DNA of 64,000 nucleotides, from assembly GCA_019637265.1 (NCBI GenBank), contig JAHBVY010000001.1, positions 434,001 to 498,000 on the forward strand, read 5' to 3'. Positions 32,747 through 40,969 of the stretch are shown here, piece after piece; position 1 is the first letter of the stretch, and each line of letters starts with the position of its first letter. A program made the translations under genes and the position numbers. Under the pieces are notes generated by a model. The model did not search any database. It worked only from the letters and a program-made list of their open reading frames with translations, and had not been told where the DNA came from. This DNA is from Polyangiaceae bacterium. GTDB lineage: Bacteria; Myxococcota_A; Polyangia; Polyangiales; Polyangiaceae.

Positions 32747-34576
32747 TCACTCAGGGAAGCTGATCTCGTACAGGCGGCTGAAGAACGCGCTCGCGGCGCG
32801 TGAGATGTGCTCGGCGCCGGCCACCGCGCGCGCCTCGGGCGCTCCCTCGGGGATCATGGCGGCGACGCGCACCGAGTCCCCCGCGTGGTCCACCTCGAGC
32901 TCGCTGTGGAGCTTCAGCCACTCCAGCGGGGCGCCGCTCACCTCCGCCTGCCGCGCGAACTCATCGTTGATGAAGCAGTCGACCTGCATCCCGAACACCT
33001 CGACGAGCAATGAGGCGCCGACGCCGAACCAAGGATCCGACTCGACGTACTCGAGCTCCAGCGCGCCGGAGAGGCCTGCGGCGGCGCTGAGTGCCTCGGG
33101 CGCGTCGCTCCGGTAGGCCTCGATCCCGCGCATCAGCTTGGCAAACAGCCCCTTGTGCGCGCGTGAGAAGTCGCCGCGCCCCAGCTCGTCGTGCAGCTGA
33201 TCGGCGAGCACCGCGCGGATCTCGTCGGTGGGCGCGCGGGCGGTGAGGCTCGCGAGCCGGCGCGGGAAGTCACGGATGATCGCGCGCTCGAAGTTCGCCA
33301 TGAGCAGCCACAGCCGCTCGAGGCTGACCGGCTCGCGCCTGAGGCGCCGGAAGTAGGGGTGCTCCACCAGCGACCAGCGCTCGTGTTGCGCGACCACGTC
33401 GCGCACGCGGCGCGGCTCGTGCACCCGCACGCGCCGGGTGCTGGCGCGCTTCACGCCTTCACCGCTGAAGGCGCGCGGCGAGAAGTACACGGTGCTGCGT
33501 GGCTGGCCTGCCTCCTCCCGGTAGGACACGTAGCTGACGACGCCGGTCGACTCCTGCGCGGCGCCGCCCGCGCCGTTGCGGAGCGCCGTCACGCAGGCCT
33601 GGAGCGGCTCACGTGGCAGCTCGATGGCGTCGAAGAGCTCGCCCAAGCGCTCGAGGCTCTCGCTGTCGTTCGCCGCGTAGCTCTCGATTGGGAAGTAGAG
33701 CGTCGCTTGCGCCGGGGTGCGCGGATCGTCCTCGCCGAAGGTGAGGCTGGTCACCAGCGGTCGGTTGTCGTAGGGGCCGTCGCCGGCGCCCAGCGCCTGG
33801 AGCGTGCGGGTCGCGCTCCCCGCCGCGACGCCGCGCGCCGTGCCGAGCACCCGCTCGAGCTCGGCTCCAGTGACGCCGCGGTGCCGTAGGTAGATCTTGA
33901 CGCGGGGGCCGTCGAGATCGATGGAGAAGTACGCGAGCTCATGGCCCTCGCCGGAGGTGATGAGCTTGCCCAGCGTGGGCCAGGCGGCGCTCAAATCCAT
34001 GCGGCAAAGCGCCTCCTCCGTCAGGGCCGCGGCGTGGCCGCGCCCCCAGCTCGAGAGATCGAAGTACACCTTGGCCGAGGGCTCCTCGCGCGCGGGATAG
34101 AACTCCAGCGCGTGCCAGATCCCGAAGCGGCCCATGAGCCTTGCGCCGCCGGGCCCCTCGTCGAGGAACAGCGCCTGGAGCCGCTCGCAGCGCTCCGTGG
34201 CGAAGCCGAGCTGCTCCCCGAGGCGCCGAGTCAGGGCCACGCCCGCGGCCGCCTGAGCGGTGATGTTTGGCTCGGCGCCCTGCGCCTCCACCAGCACCCT
34301 GAGCGCCAGCCCCTGGGGGGTGAAGGCGACGCTCGGCTCGAACACCGAGTGGTCGGAGCACACGTCGGAGTTCCAGCTGGGCCCGTCGCCGATGATCTGC
34401 CGACCCCAGGGGGCGGTGAGCAGCCGAAAGCCGTCCAGGATTTGGGTCAGTTTATCTGATAAATGGGCCGCGTTGGCGAGCGGCTCGAGGCACGCGCGCC
34501 CGAGCTCGTCCCAGCTCTCGTGGGCGTGGGGGTTGGAGGTTCCCGGGTGTGATTCGCTGAGGTCGCGGGTTGACAT
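32747..34576 (-). CDS. DMATS-type aromatic prenyltransferase fused to a haem-oxygenase-like diiron oxidase
   Basis: A 609-residue two-domain protein. Residues ~20-390 match the dimethylallyltryptophan synthase (ABBA) family: FRLLTAPWGRQIIGDGPSW, then SDHSVFEPSVAF with the catalytic-type Glu80, and the repeated K/R-x-Y strands of the diphosphate-binding tyrosine shield (KVYFD 169, KIYLRH 227, TLYFPIESY 292, TVYFSPR 362). Such enzymes transfer a prenyl group to indole or other aromatics without metal. Residues ~400-609 match haem-oxygenase-like diiron oxidases: LWLLMANFERAI, then candidate ligands E464 and H474 (DELGRGDFSRAH), E526 (LLVEVFG), H557, D563 and H564 (LHSELEVDH). Those enzymes activate O2 for N-oxygenation or C-C cleavage. 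AGGAG lies 6 bases before the ATG. I know of no described fusion of these two families. Confidence 0.82.
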   Translation of the reverse strand: MSTRDLSESHPGTSNPHAHESWDELGRACLEPLANAAHLSDKLTQILDGFRLLTAPWGRQIIGDGPSWNSDVCSDHSVFEPSVAFTPQGLALRVLVEAQGAEPNITAQAAAGVALTRRLGEQLGFATERCERLQALFLDEGPGGARLMGRFGIWHALEFYPAREEPSAKVYFDLSSWGRGHAAALTEEALCRMDLSAAWPTLGKLITSGEGHELAYFSIDLDGPRVKIYLRHRGVTGAELERVLGTARGVAAGSATRTLQALGAGDGPYDNRPLVTSLTFGEDDPRTPAQATLYFPIESYAANDSESLERLGELFDAIELPREPLQACVTALRNGAGGAAQESTGVVSYVSYREEAGQPRSTVYFSPRAFSGEGVKRASTRRVRVHEPRRVRDVVAQHERWSLVEHPYFRRLRREPVSLERLWLLMANFERAIIRDFPRRLASLTARAPTDEIRAVLADQLHDELGRGDFSRAHKGLFAKLMRGIEAYRSDAPEALSAAAGLSGALELEYVESDPWFGVGASLLVEVFGMQVDCFINDEFARQAEVSGAPLEWLKLHSELEVDHAGDSVRVAAMIPEGAPEARAVAGAEHISRAASAFFSRLYEISFPE

Positions 34577-34632
34577 GGCGGCTCCTTGGGTTCGCTGCGT
34601 GGCTGGTGGGCGCCCCCTCGGCGTCCGTGACC

Positions 34633-35028
34633 TCAGGGGTGTTGTGAGAGCAGGCGGCGAAGTCGTGAGGCGAGCTCACCACCCTCGAAGTTCTTTTGGA
34701 TCCAGGCGTCGGCGCCGACCTTGCGCGCGCGCTCTCGCAGCGACTCCTGATCGGTGCTCGAGTGCAGCACCAAGCGGGTGTGCGCCGGCGCCACTTTGCG
34801 GATCAGCCCGAGCAGGCGGTCGCCCGGGAGCGCGGGGATGTTCACGTCGAGCAGCACGATGTCTGGCTGGAACGCGCGCACCAAGTTGGAGGCGCCGATC
34901 GGCTCGGCGGTGGACCTCACCTCGAAGCCCTCCGCCTCGAGCGTCCGCTCGATCAGGCGCAGCTGGTGGAGATCGTCATCCACCACGACCACCCGCGTCG
35001 CGCCCGGCCGCCTTTGGGCCTCAGGCAC
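34633..35028 (-). CDS. Single-domain response regulator
   Basis: A 131-residue receiver domain without an output domain. The acidic pocket is VVVVDDDLHQ, the phospho-acceptor Asp is in DIVLLDVNIPALPGDRLLG, the switch Thr/Ser is in LVLHSSTDQE and the conserved Lys is in AWIQKNFEGG. It likely relays phosphate from, or modulates, the hybrid kinase whose gene overlaps its start by 8 bases. It lies 56 bases before the prenyltransferase-oxidase fusion on the same strand, which ties the sensory operon to the biosynthetic genes. Confidence 0.85.
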   Translation of the reverse strand: MPEAQRRPGATRVVVVDDDLHQLRLIERTLEAEGFEVRSTAEPIGASNLVRAFQPDIVLLDVNIPALPGDRLLGLIRKVAPAHTRLVLHSSTDQESLRERARKVGADAWIQKNFEGGELASRLRRLLSQHP

Positions 35029-37105
35029 GGGACTCCAGGGCGAAGCTCCGGATGGTCTTGATCAGGAGATCGCGATCGACGGGCTTGGTCAGGTACTCCT
35101 TACAACCCGCCTCCACGGCGCGGTCGCGGTCCTCCTTCGAGGCGTGCGCGGTGAGGGCGACCACCGGGATGTGGCAGAGCGCCGGGTCGGCGTTGATCTT
35201 CCGCGTCACCTCCCAGCCGTCCATCCCTGGTAGGGACAGATCCATCAGCACCAGATCGGGGAGGTGGCGCGCCACCAGCTCGAGCCCGCTCGGTCCATCT
35301 TCCGCCTCGATCAGCTGGACCACCCCGCTCAAGTAGCGGCGCACGATCTCGCGGTTCTGGCTGATGTCCTCGACGTACAGCACCCGGAGGCGAGGTCCAT
35401 CCACCGAGCGTCGGTGGACCACCGCGCGCTTCACCTGCTCGACGACTCGCTCCACCGCGACGCCGTTCTTGGCGATGATGTGCGCCAGCCCATCGTGCAG
35501 CGACACCCGCTCGGCGGAGCTCAGATCTTTCCCGGTGAGGACGATGACCGGCGTGTGGTCGCCGTCTTTGCGCATCCTCCGGAGCACCTCGAAGCCGTCG
35601 AGCTCGGGCATCATCAGGTCGAGGATCACCAAGGTTGGAGGGTGGGTCGCGATGCGATCCAGCGCCTCGCGCCCAGAGCGCGCTCCGAACACCCGGAGCC
35701 CCTCACCGCTCAGGCGTCGCATCACCAACTCGCGCGCGCCGTCATCGTCATCGACCACCAAGATCTCGCCGCTCGGCCGCGCCACGCGGCGCACCACCTG
35801 GCTCAGCCGCTCCGGCTCCACTGGCTTCACGAGGTAGTCGCAGGCGCCGAGCGCGAAGCCGCGCTTGCGCTGCTCCTCCACGCTCACGATCACGACCGGG
35901 ATCTGTGACAGCGCCGGGTCGTCGTTCAGCGCGGCCATCACCGACCAGCCGTCCATGCGCGGCAGGTGGATATCGAGCACGATCACCTGCGGCCTCAGGT
36001 GGCGCACCAGCTGCACGCCTTCCACGCCGTCATTCGCGCTGAACACGCGGAAGCCTTCGCCTTCGAGCTGCCCTCGGAGCAGCTGCCTCACCAGCGGGTC
36101 GTCGTCGATGATGAGCACCGACGTCGCTTCGTCCAAGGTGGCGTCCGGCTCCGATGAGGGCGTCTTGATCGGCCCGCTGCTCAGCATCGACGCGGGCAGC
36201 ACCACCGTGAAGCAGCTGCCGCGGCCCTGGACGCTCCTCACGCTGACGCTCCCGCCGAGCAGCCGGCACAGCTCCTTGACGATCGCGAGGCCGAGGCCGG
36301 TGCCGCCCGCGGTGCGCCGGCTCGAGCCGTCCACCTGCCTGAACTTGTCGAAGATGTGGTTGAGATCGGCGTCCGCGATGCCGACGCCGGTGTCCTCCAC
36401 CTCGATCACGAGCCCCGCGCTGCGCGCCGCGACCCGCAGCACGATCTCACCGGTGTCGGTGAACTTGCTGGCGTTGGTGAGGAGGTTCAGGATGATCTGT
36501 CGGAGCTTCAGGCTGTCGGCGAACAGGGAACTCGCCTCCTTGGCCACCTCGCACCGGAGCTCGACCTCCTTGGTCTTCAAGAGCTCGTTCACCGTGCGGC
36601 AGCACTCGCTCACCAGCTCATAGGTGTCGATCGGCTCGGGCACGACGTCGGCGTGCCCCGACTCGATCTTGGAGAGATCGAGGATGTCGTTGATCAGCGC
36701 GAGCAGGGTGCGCGCGTTGCTCTTGATGGTGCTGAGGTCGCGGCGCCCGTGCAGCGTGAGCCGATCCCCCTCCTCGCGCGCGAGCAGATCGCAGTAGCCG
36801 ATGATGCCGTTGAGCGGCGTCCGGATCTCGTGGGAGAAATTAGCCAAGAACTCGCTCTTCAGCCGCGCGGCGTTCTCCGCTTCTCGCGCGTGGGCCTCGG
36901 CTCTGGCCTTGGCGATCGCGAGGTCGGACGACAGCTGGTCGAGGTCCTCGTTTTGCTGCCGGATGATCTCCATGTGCAGCGCGCGCTGCTGGTAGCTCGC
37001 GACGGCGCGCTGAGCGAGCCGCTCCTTCACTTGGAGCTCCGTCTTCAGCGCCTCGTTTTCAGCGAGGAGATCGGCGAGGGAGGGGGAATTTTTCGGATCA
37101 GTCAT
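35021..37105 (-). CDS. Hybrid histidine kinase with three receiver domains
   Basis: A 694-residue cytoplasmic kinase with no membrane segment. Residues 1-80 are a coiled coil. HisKA has FLANFSHEIRTPLNGIIGYC with the phospho-acceptor His92. The HATPase domain has the N box LLTNASKFTDTGEIVLRV, G1 VEDTGVGIADADLNHIF and G2 GGTGLGLAIVKELCRLLGG. Three receivers follow: VLIIDDDPLVRQ...VLDIHLPRMDGW; ILVVDDDDGARE...LDLMMPELDGF; VLYVEDISQN...LMDLSLPGMDGW, each with an acceptor Asp. The middle one lacks the usual conserved Lys context (IIAKNG). The input probably comes from the FIST protein, whose gene overlaps it by 8 bases. Output is probably the single receiver and a downstream regulator. Confidence 0.92.
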   Translation of the reverse strand: MTDPKNSPSLADLLAENEALKTELQVKERLAQRAVASYQQRALHMEIIRQQNEDLDQLSSDLAIAKARAEAHAREAENAARLKSEFLANFSHEIRTPLNGIIGYCDLLAREEGDRLTLHGRRDLSTIKSNARTLLALINDILDLSKIESGHADVVPEPIDTYELVSECCRTVNELLKTKEVELRCEVAKEASSLFADSLKLRQIILNLLTNASKFTDTGEIVLRVAARSAGLVIEVEDTGVGIADADLNHIFDKFRQVDGSSRRTAGGTGLGLAIVKELCRLLGGSVSVRSVQGRGSCFTVVLPASMLSSGPIKTPSSEPDATLDEATSVLIIDDDPLVRQLLRGQLEGEGFRVFSANDGVEGVQLVRHLRPQVIVLDIHLPRMDGWSVMAALNDDPALSQIPVVIVSVEEQRKRGFALGACDYLVKPVEPERLSQVVRRVARPSGEILVVDDDDGARELVMRRLSGEGLRVFGARSGREALDRIATHPPTLVILDLMMPELDGFEVLRRMRKDGDHTPVIVLTGKDLSSAERVSLHDGLAHIIAKNGVAVERVVEQVKRAVVHRRSVDGPRLRVLYVEDISQNREIVRRYLSGVVQLIEAEDGPSGLELVARHLPDLVLMDLSLPGMDGWEVTRKINADPALCHIPVVALTAHASKEDRDRAVEAGCKEYLTKPVDRDLLIKTIRSFALESRA

Positions 37106-38252
37106 CAGAGCCGAAGGCCAGGGTGGTCAGGGTGGTGTTGATGTGGAAGCCGCAGTAGATCTCGAAGTGGCAGTTCATGCCGGCCGAGGGGGGCGCGGCG
37201 GCGAAGGTCTGTGACAGCGCCGGGAGCTCGCCCTTCGTCTCGGCGATCAGGTGCCTGCCCGAGCAGTGCAGGAGCAGCGCGGCTTGGGGGTTCTTCACCT
37301 TGCGCGGCAGCTCGTCCTCGAAGAACGCGCGGGTCGCCTCCGCCATCGAGCCGAGCGACATCAGCTCGAGCTCCGTGTCGTCCTCGAGGTAGTTGGCGAA
37401 CTGGATGGAGCCGTCCTCGAGCGGCAGCCAGGGCGAGCGGATGAAGAACTCACGCCCCACCTTGAGCGCCACGGTGGTCTGGGCGAAGCCGCGCGGCATC
37501 CCGAACGAGAGCTCATCCACGCCCACCCCCAGCAGCTCGGCGTAGCGTGGCGCCGCGGGGCGACCATCGATCTCCAAGGCGCGCTTACCGCTCTCATCCA
37601 CCTTGGTGATGACCAGGCGCTTGCCCGTCGGCTGGTACGCGTGGGAGCGCAGCGCGCCCCAGGGCGCTTCCGTGCGGAACATGACGACCAGCGCCGAGTT
37701 CGGGATCACCTGATCATCAGCGTGGATCAGCGCGCTCCCCTCGATCGGGTGGAGATCGTTGGCGCCGCCGCCGACCAGCACCGTCCCCTGGTTCTTGGCC
37801 AGGATGCCGAGCAGGAGCTCCTCCTTCTTCTGCTGGAAGCCGTCGTCGATGACGAGGCCCACGTGGCGCCGCAGATCCAGATCGGCCTGCCGCGTGCCGA
37901 GCTGGTCGCAGGCCGCGCGCATCGCGATCTCCCCCGCGCGCAGGGCGTCCTCCTTGAGCCCCCCGGTGAGCCCGACGCCCACCTCGAAGTCGCCAGACAA
38001 GGCGCCGAGCACCGCCGTCTGCTGGTGGATGCCGTCTCGGTCCACCTCGCCCCCGGTGCTCGCGCCGATCAAGCGCGCGCGTGGCAGCCGAGCGCGGATG
38101 GCGCGGTTCAGCTCCAGGTGGTCGTAGCTTCGGGCGGCGAACAAGGTAACGAAGGTGGGCTCCGCCCCGCGGAGCTGGGAGATGAGGTGCTCCGCCGCCT
38201 GCGCGGGATCGCGATGGCTGGTGCGGGCGGACTCGAGTATGACTCCTGCCAT
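37098..38252 (-). CDS. FIST-domain sensory protein
   Basis: A 384-residue protein with FIST_N (FVTLFAARSYDHLELNRAIR, ARLIGASTGGEVDRDGIHQQ, GALSGDFEVGVGLTGGLKED) and FIST_C (VLVGGGANDLHPIEGSALIH earlier, then FFIRSPWLPLEDGSIQFANY and LLLHCSGRHLI). FIST proteins are proposed sensors of small molecules such as amino acids and are often encoded with histidine kinases, as here. There is no signal peptide, so it is cytoplasmic. It is the first gene of an overlapping three-gene operon (FIST, kinase, receiver). Its ribosome-binding region overlaps one of two direct 26-bp repeats in an unusually AT-rich leader. A TTCCGTGCGGAA palindrome lies within the gene at 37668. Confidence 0.85.
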   Translation of the reverse strand: MAGVILESARTSHRDPAQAAEHLISQLRGAEPTFVTLFAARSYDHLELNRAIRARLPRARLIGASTGGEVDRDGIHQQTAVLGALSGDFEVGVGLTGGLKEDALRAGEIAMRAACDQLGTRQADLDLRRHVGLVIDDGFQQKKEELLLGILAKNQGTVLVGGGANDLHPIEGSALIHADDQVIPNSALVVMFRTEAPWGALRSHAYQPTGKRLVITKVDESGKRALEIDGRPAAPRYAELLGVGVDELSFGMPRGFAQTTVALKVGREFFIRSPWLPLEDGSIQFANYLEDDTELELMSLGSMAEATRAFFEDELPRKVKNPQAALLLHCSGRHLIAETKGELPALSQTFAAAPPSAGMNCHFEIYCGFHINTTLTTLAFGSDD

Positions 38253-38256
38253 TCAA

Positions 38257-38348
38257 TATTCCTAGTTAGAAACAGTCGGTCGCCGCGGGATTCACGGCGT
38301 ATGCTGGGGTTTATAGGGTTAGTATTCCTAGTTAGAAACAATCGGTCG
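38257..38348 (-). repeat. Two 26-bp direct repeats in the FIST operon leader
   Basis: The copies at 38257-38282 and 38323-38348 share TATTCCTAGTTAGAAACA followed by a single mismatch and TCGGTCG; they are spaced 66 bp start to start. The region is markedly AT-richer than its surroundings and lies immediately upstream of the FIST start. Each copy contains an imperfect palindrome TTC-N7-GAA. They look like tandem operator sites, and the proximal one covers the Shine-Dalgarno sequence. Confidence 0.7.
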
Positions 38349-38380
38349 TGCGCTGCCTCGAGCTCATGGCGAAGGGGTGC

Positions 38381-40213
38381 TCACAGGTTGCTGCCGGGGT
38401 GGCTCTGGTGGCAGCTCGACGTGCACGAGTCGAACGACTCCGGGCCGCCGCCGACGTACATATTGGTGATCGGACCGAAGGCCGCGACGTGGCTCTCGGG
38501 GTAGCTCTGGTGACAAGACATGCAGGCTGACTTACTCACGCGCTGGGTGCTCTCGCGGGTGGTGTGACAGCTCGAGCAGTTCTTGGTGGAGCGCCCGAAG
38601 CGCTCGCTCCGCGAGTGGATGAAGTGGGTGCGGACGTACACCGGCCCTTCGAGCTCGAAGCCGAGCGGGACGTGGCAGCCGTTGCACGCGCCGCGGTTGG
38701 CGTTGCCGTGCAGCACGCGCCCGAGGTCGCCCGCGAAGGCCTGGCTGTGGCAGTCGTTGCAGCCCGAGGTGGCCAGCGCAGGCTCCGTGCGCTCCGCCTG
38801 GCCCACTTGGATCTCGAGGGTGGAGCTGTGGGGGATGTCTTGCCCCAGGTAGGTGCGGCGCGTCTTCAGCGTGATGAGGTAGCTGCCGCTCGGGGCGTTG
38901 TCAGGGATATTGAAGGTCACCGTATCTGACAAGGGCATCTCCCAAGCGCCGCTCTCCGGGAAGAAGGCGCCGCCGAACAGGACGTGCGCGGGCGGCACCA
39001 GCTGCGCCTCGGCGTACATGCCGTCGCGCTCAGGCAGACCCAAGGTGAGCGTCTCCGATGGAACGAGGAACTGCTCGATCGGCGCGACGGTGCGGACGGC
39101 CTGGATGTCCTGCGCCGGGCCGATCAGCTGGATCGCCGTCATCCGCTCGCGGTGCTTGCGGCGGTAGTAGGTCGTGGTCGCGTCGAAGAACGCGCGGTAG
39201 TATTGGAGGCCCGCTGGGTTCGGGCCGAACACCACGTCGGCGTAGCTCGGGAGGCTCCCTTCGGGGTGGAGGCGCGCGCCGCTGCCGTCGCGGAAGCTCA
39301 GGGTGACCGGCACCTGATCGCCGGGCGAGAAGTAGCCGGAGGGCGGCGTCTCGACCCCGAGCTCGACGCGCAGGTTGTAATCGTACGGTGGGCTAACTAC
39401 TTGCTCCACCGGCACCACCCAGCGCGCTCCTGGGAGCTCCGTCCAACGCAGCTCGAGCTGGGTCGTCGCGCTCGCGAACTTGTGAGCCTGGAGGTTCCAA
39501 GGCGAGTGCCGCACCTCCACCAGGCCCTCCTCCTCGAACAACGAAGCGCCGCTGCAGTCGCTGGTGCTCGGGCAATCGTAGGTCCATTGGATGGCGCGGG
39601 TGCGGCGGATGAAGAAGGTGTCGAGCAGCCCTCGCTGGCGACTCGAGCCGAGGTTCAAGAGCCACGGCAGCGCCGTGGGGCGCCCGCGGCTGTCGAGCTG
39701 CTGCACGGTCATCACGCTGGTGCGCTCCATCCAGCGCGCGCCGGTGTAGAAGCGCCGGCGGGTGAAGGTGCCGTCGGGGTTCTGCATGCCCCCGAAGTCC
39801 TCATCGGCTAGCTCGACGCCGCGCCAGTCCAGGTTCCTGAGCGGGCCCTCCGAGGCGAGCCCATCGACCTCGCGATCGATCGTCGACTGGATCACGCCGC
39901 GCAGATCCAGCTGCTCGATGAAGAAGCGCTGGCCGCGTCGCACGCGCACCACGGGGCCAGCGCCGTTCTCGAACTCGAGGGCCAGGCCGATGGCGGTGCT
40001 CGTGGTGGTGGGGCCCTGGGTGTCGATGGGGGTGCCGATCAGCTGTTCGCTGGTGTCCGCGAGCTCCGCGCCGTCGAGCTCTGCCGTCGGCTCGTCGGCT
40101 GCGCCGCAGGCCGCCGCGAGCAGCGCCAGGAAGGCCCAGCGGGCCTTGGGCCCGGCGAGGCCCTCACTGGTTCTCGAGATCATCGAGCGTGGCTGCTTTG
40201 GCACCTGAGTCAT
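38381..40213 (-). CDS. Multihaem c-type cytochrome lipoprotein
   Basis: A 610-residue lipoprotein (from Met 40213, preceded by GGGAGGA). The signal peptide ends FLALLAAACG, with a lipobox Cys at about residue 36. The middle ~400 residues are beta-rich, including a likely Ig-like strand set near LSDTVTFNIPDNAPSGSYLI. The C-terminal ~120 residues carry four CxxCH haem c motifs (CNDCH, CNGCH, CSSCH, CMSCH), and a fifth has an extra residue (CTSSCH). Additional His residues could be axial ligands. It is probably an electron-transfer protein on the cell surface or periplasmic face. Its end is 128 bases upstream of the FIST operon on the same strand; a functional link is possible but unproven. Confidence 0.8.
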   Translation of the reverse strand: MTQVPKQPRSMISRTSEGLAGPKARWAFLALLAAACGAADEPTAELDGAELADTSEQLIGTPIDTQGPTTTSTAIGLALEFENGAGPVVRVRRGQRFFIEQLDLRGVIQSTIDREVDGLASEGPLRNLDWRGVELADEDFGGMQNPDGTFTRRRFYTGARWMERTSVMTVQQLDSRGRPTALPWLLNLGSSRQRGLLDTFFIRRTRAIQWTYDCPSTSDCSGASLFEEEGLVEVRHSPWNLQAHKFASATTQLELRWTELPGARWVVPVEQVVSPPYDYNLRVELGVETPPSGYFSPGDQVPVTLSFRDGSGARLHPEGSLPSYADVVFGPNPAGLQYYRAFFDATTTYYRRKHRERMTAIQLIGPAQDIQAVRTVAPIEQFLVPSETLTLGLPERDGMYAEAQLVPPAHVLFGGAFFPESGAWEMPLSDTVTFNIPDNAPSGSYLITLKTRRTYLGQDIPHSSTLEIQVGQAERTEPALATSGCNDCHSQAFAGDLGRVLHGNANRGACNGCHVPLGFELEGPVYVRTHFIHSRSERFGRSTKNCSSCHTTRESTQRVSKSACMSCHQSYPESHVAAFGPITNMYVGGGPESFDSCTSSCHQSHPGSNL

Positions 40214-40969
40214 GGATCGTCCTCCCAGCAAGGGTCCTCGGTGCGCTCGCGGGGTCAGTCCGCGGGCGCTTCATGAGCTCGAACACCAACGAAACCTGTG
40301 GTTGGTCGGCGGGCCCTGGAGCGCGCCGTGACCTATCCCAGCCTCACCATGCGGGAGCCTCCACGGTGATGAAATGCCCCCTGGGGGGGCACCCCTGGGG
40401 ATGAAGGTTCGCGTGGGCGAAGCACCTACCTCTGGAAACCGCTTCGAGCTCTCCAAGAGGGTTTGGGGGTTTGGCAGTGCGCTATGAGCCGCCGCGCGAA
40501 GTCACCGCGCGGGCGCGCCGTGGAGCCCTCACGAGGCGCAGCCAGCCTTCACGAGGCGCAGCCAGCCTTCACGAGGCGCAGCCAGCCTTCACGAGGCGCC
40601 GCGAGACCCTGCTCACAGCGATGCTCACAGCGATGGGCCGAGATGTGGCATATTGTCGCACTTCGACGCAGAACACCCCCGATGAGCGCGCAATGCGCCC
40701 CCGTCGTCACGACCGCACGGAGATACGGCGTCAGATCAAGGCGTGTTTCCACGTGATTCAGCGACGCCCCGCCGCCCGCTGCCAGGTGGCTTCTAGCGGC
40801 GCGCTCGTTCGCCCCTTGGTGGCCCGCGGCGCGCCGCCGTGAGGCGCGCCCGGCGTCTGGTGTGGCGCGGCGACAAAGGCTAGGGTGAGCGGATGCGTTT
40901 CAGCGTGAAAACAACACGCCGGGCCGTACGCTCGCTGCGCCTGTCGGGCTGCTGGGCGAGGGGAGGCGC
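40214..40969. other. 756-base intergenic region with hairpin and tandem repeat
   Basis: No gene can be supported here. It holds a perfect 7-bp hairpin at 40375-40391 (TGCCCCC/GGGGGCA) upstream of the cytochrome gene, an A/T-free GGGTTTGGGGGTTTGG tract at 40459-40474, and a 20-bp tandem repeat at 40531-40600. Short open frames through the repeat are Ser/Arg-rich repetition products without ribosome-binding sites. Promoters for the divergent cytochrome and LuxR-type genes must lie within it. Confidence 0.5.
40531..40600. repeat. 3.5 copies of a 20-bp tandem repeat
   Basis: Unit ACGAGGCGCAGCCAGCCTTC, three exact copies plus a half copy. Directly after it, GCTCACAGCGAT is repeated twice. It lies in a large intergenic gap and is a potential variable-number locus. 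Confidence 0.9.

Noticed and set aside
40531-40600. Possible CRISPR array
   Set aside because: The units abut without unique spacers and no cas genes are present.
40463-40842. Short plus-strand frames through the 20-bp tandem repeat
   Set aside because: No ribosome-binding site, no homology, and composition driven by the repeat.
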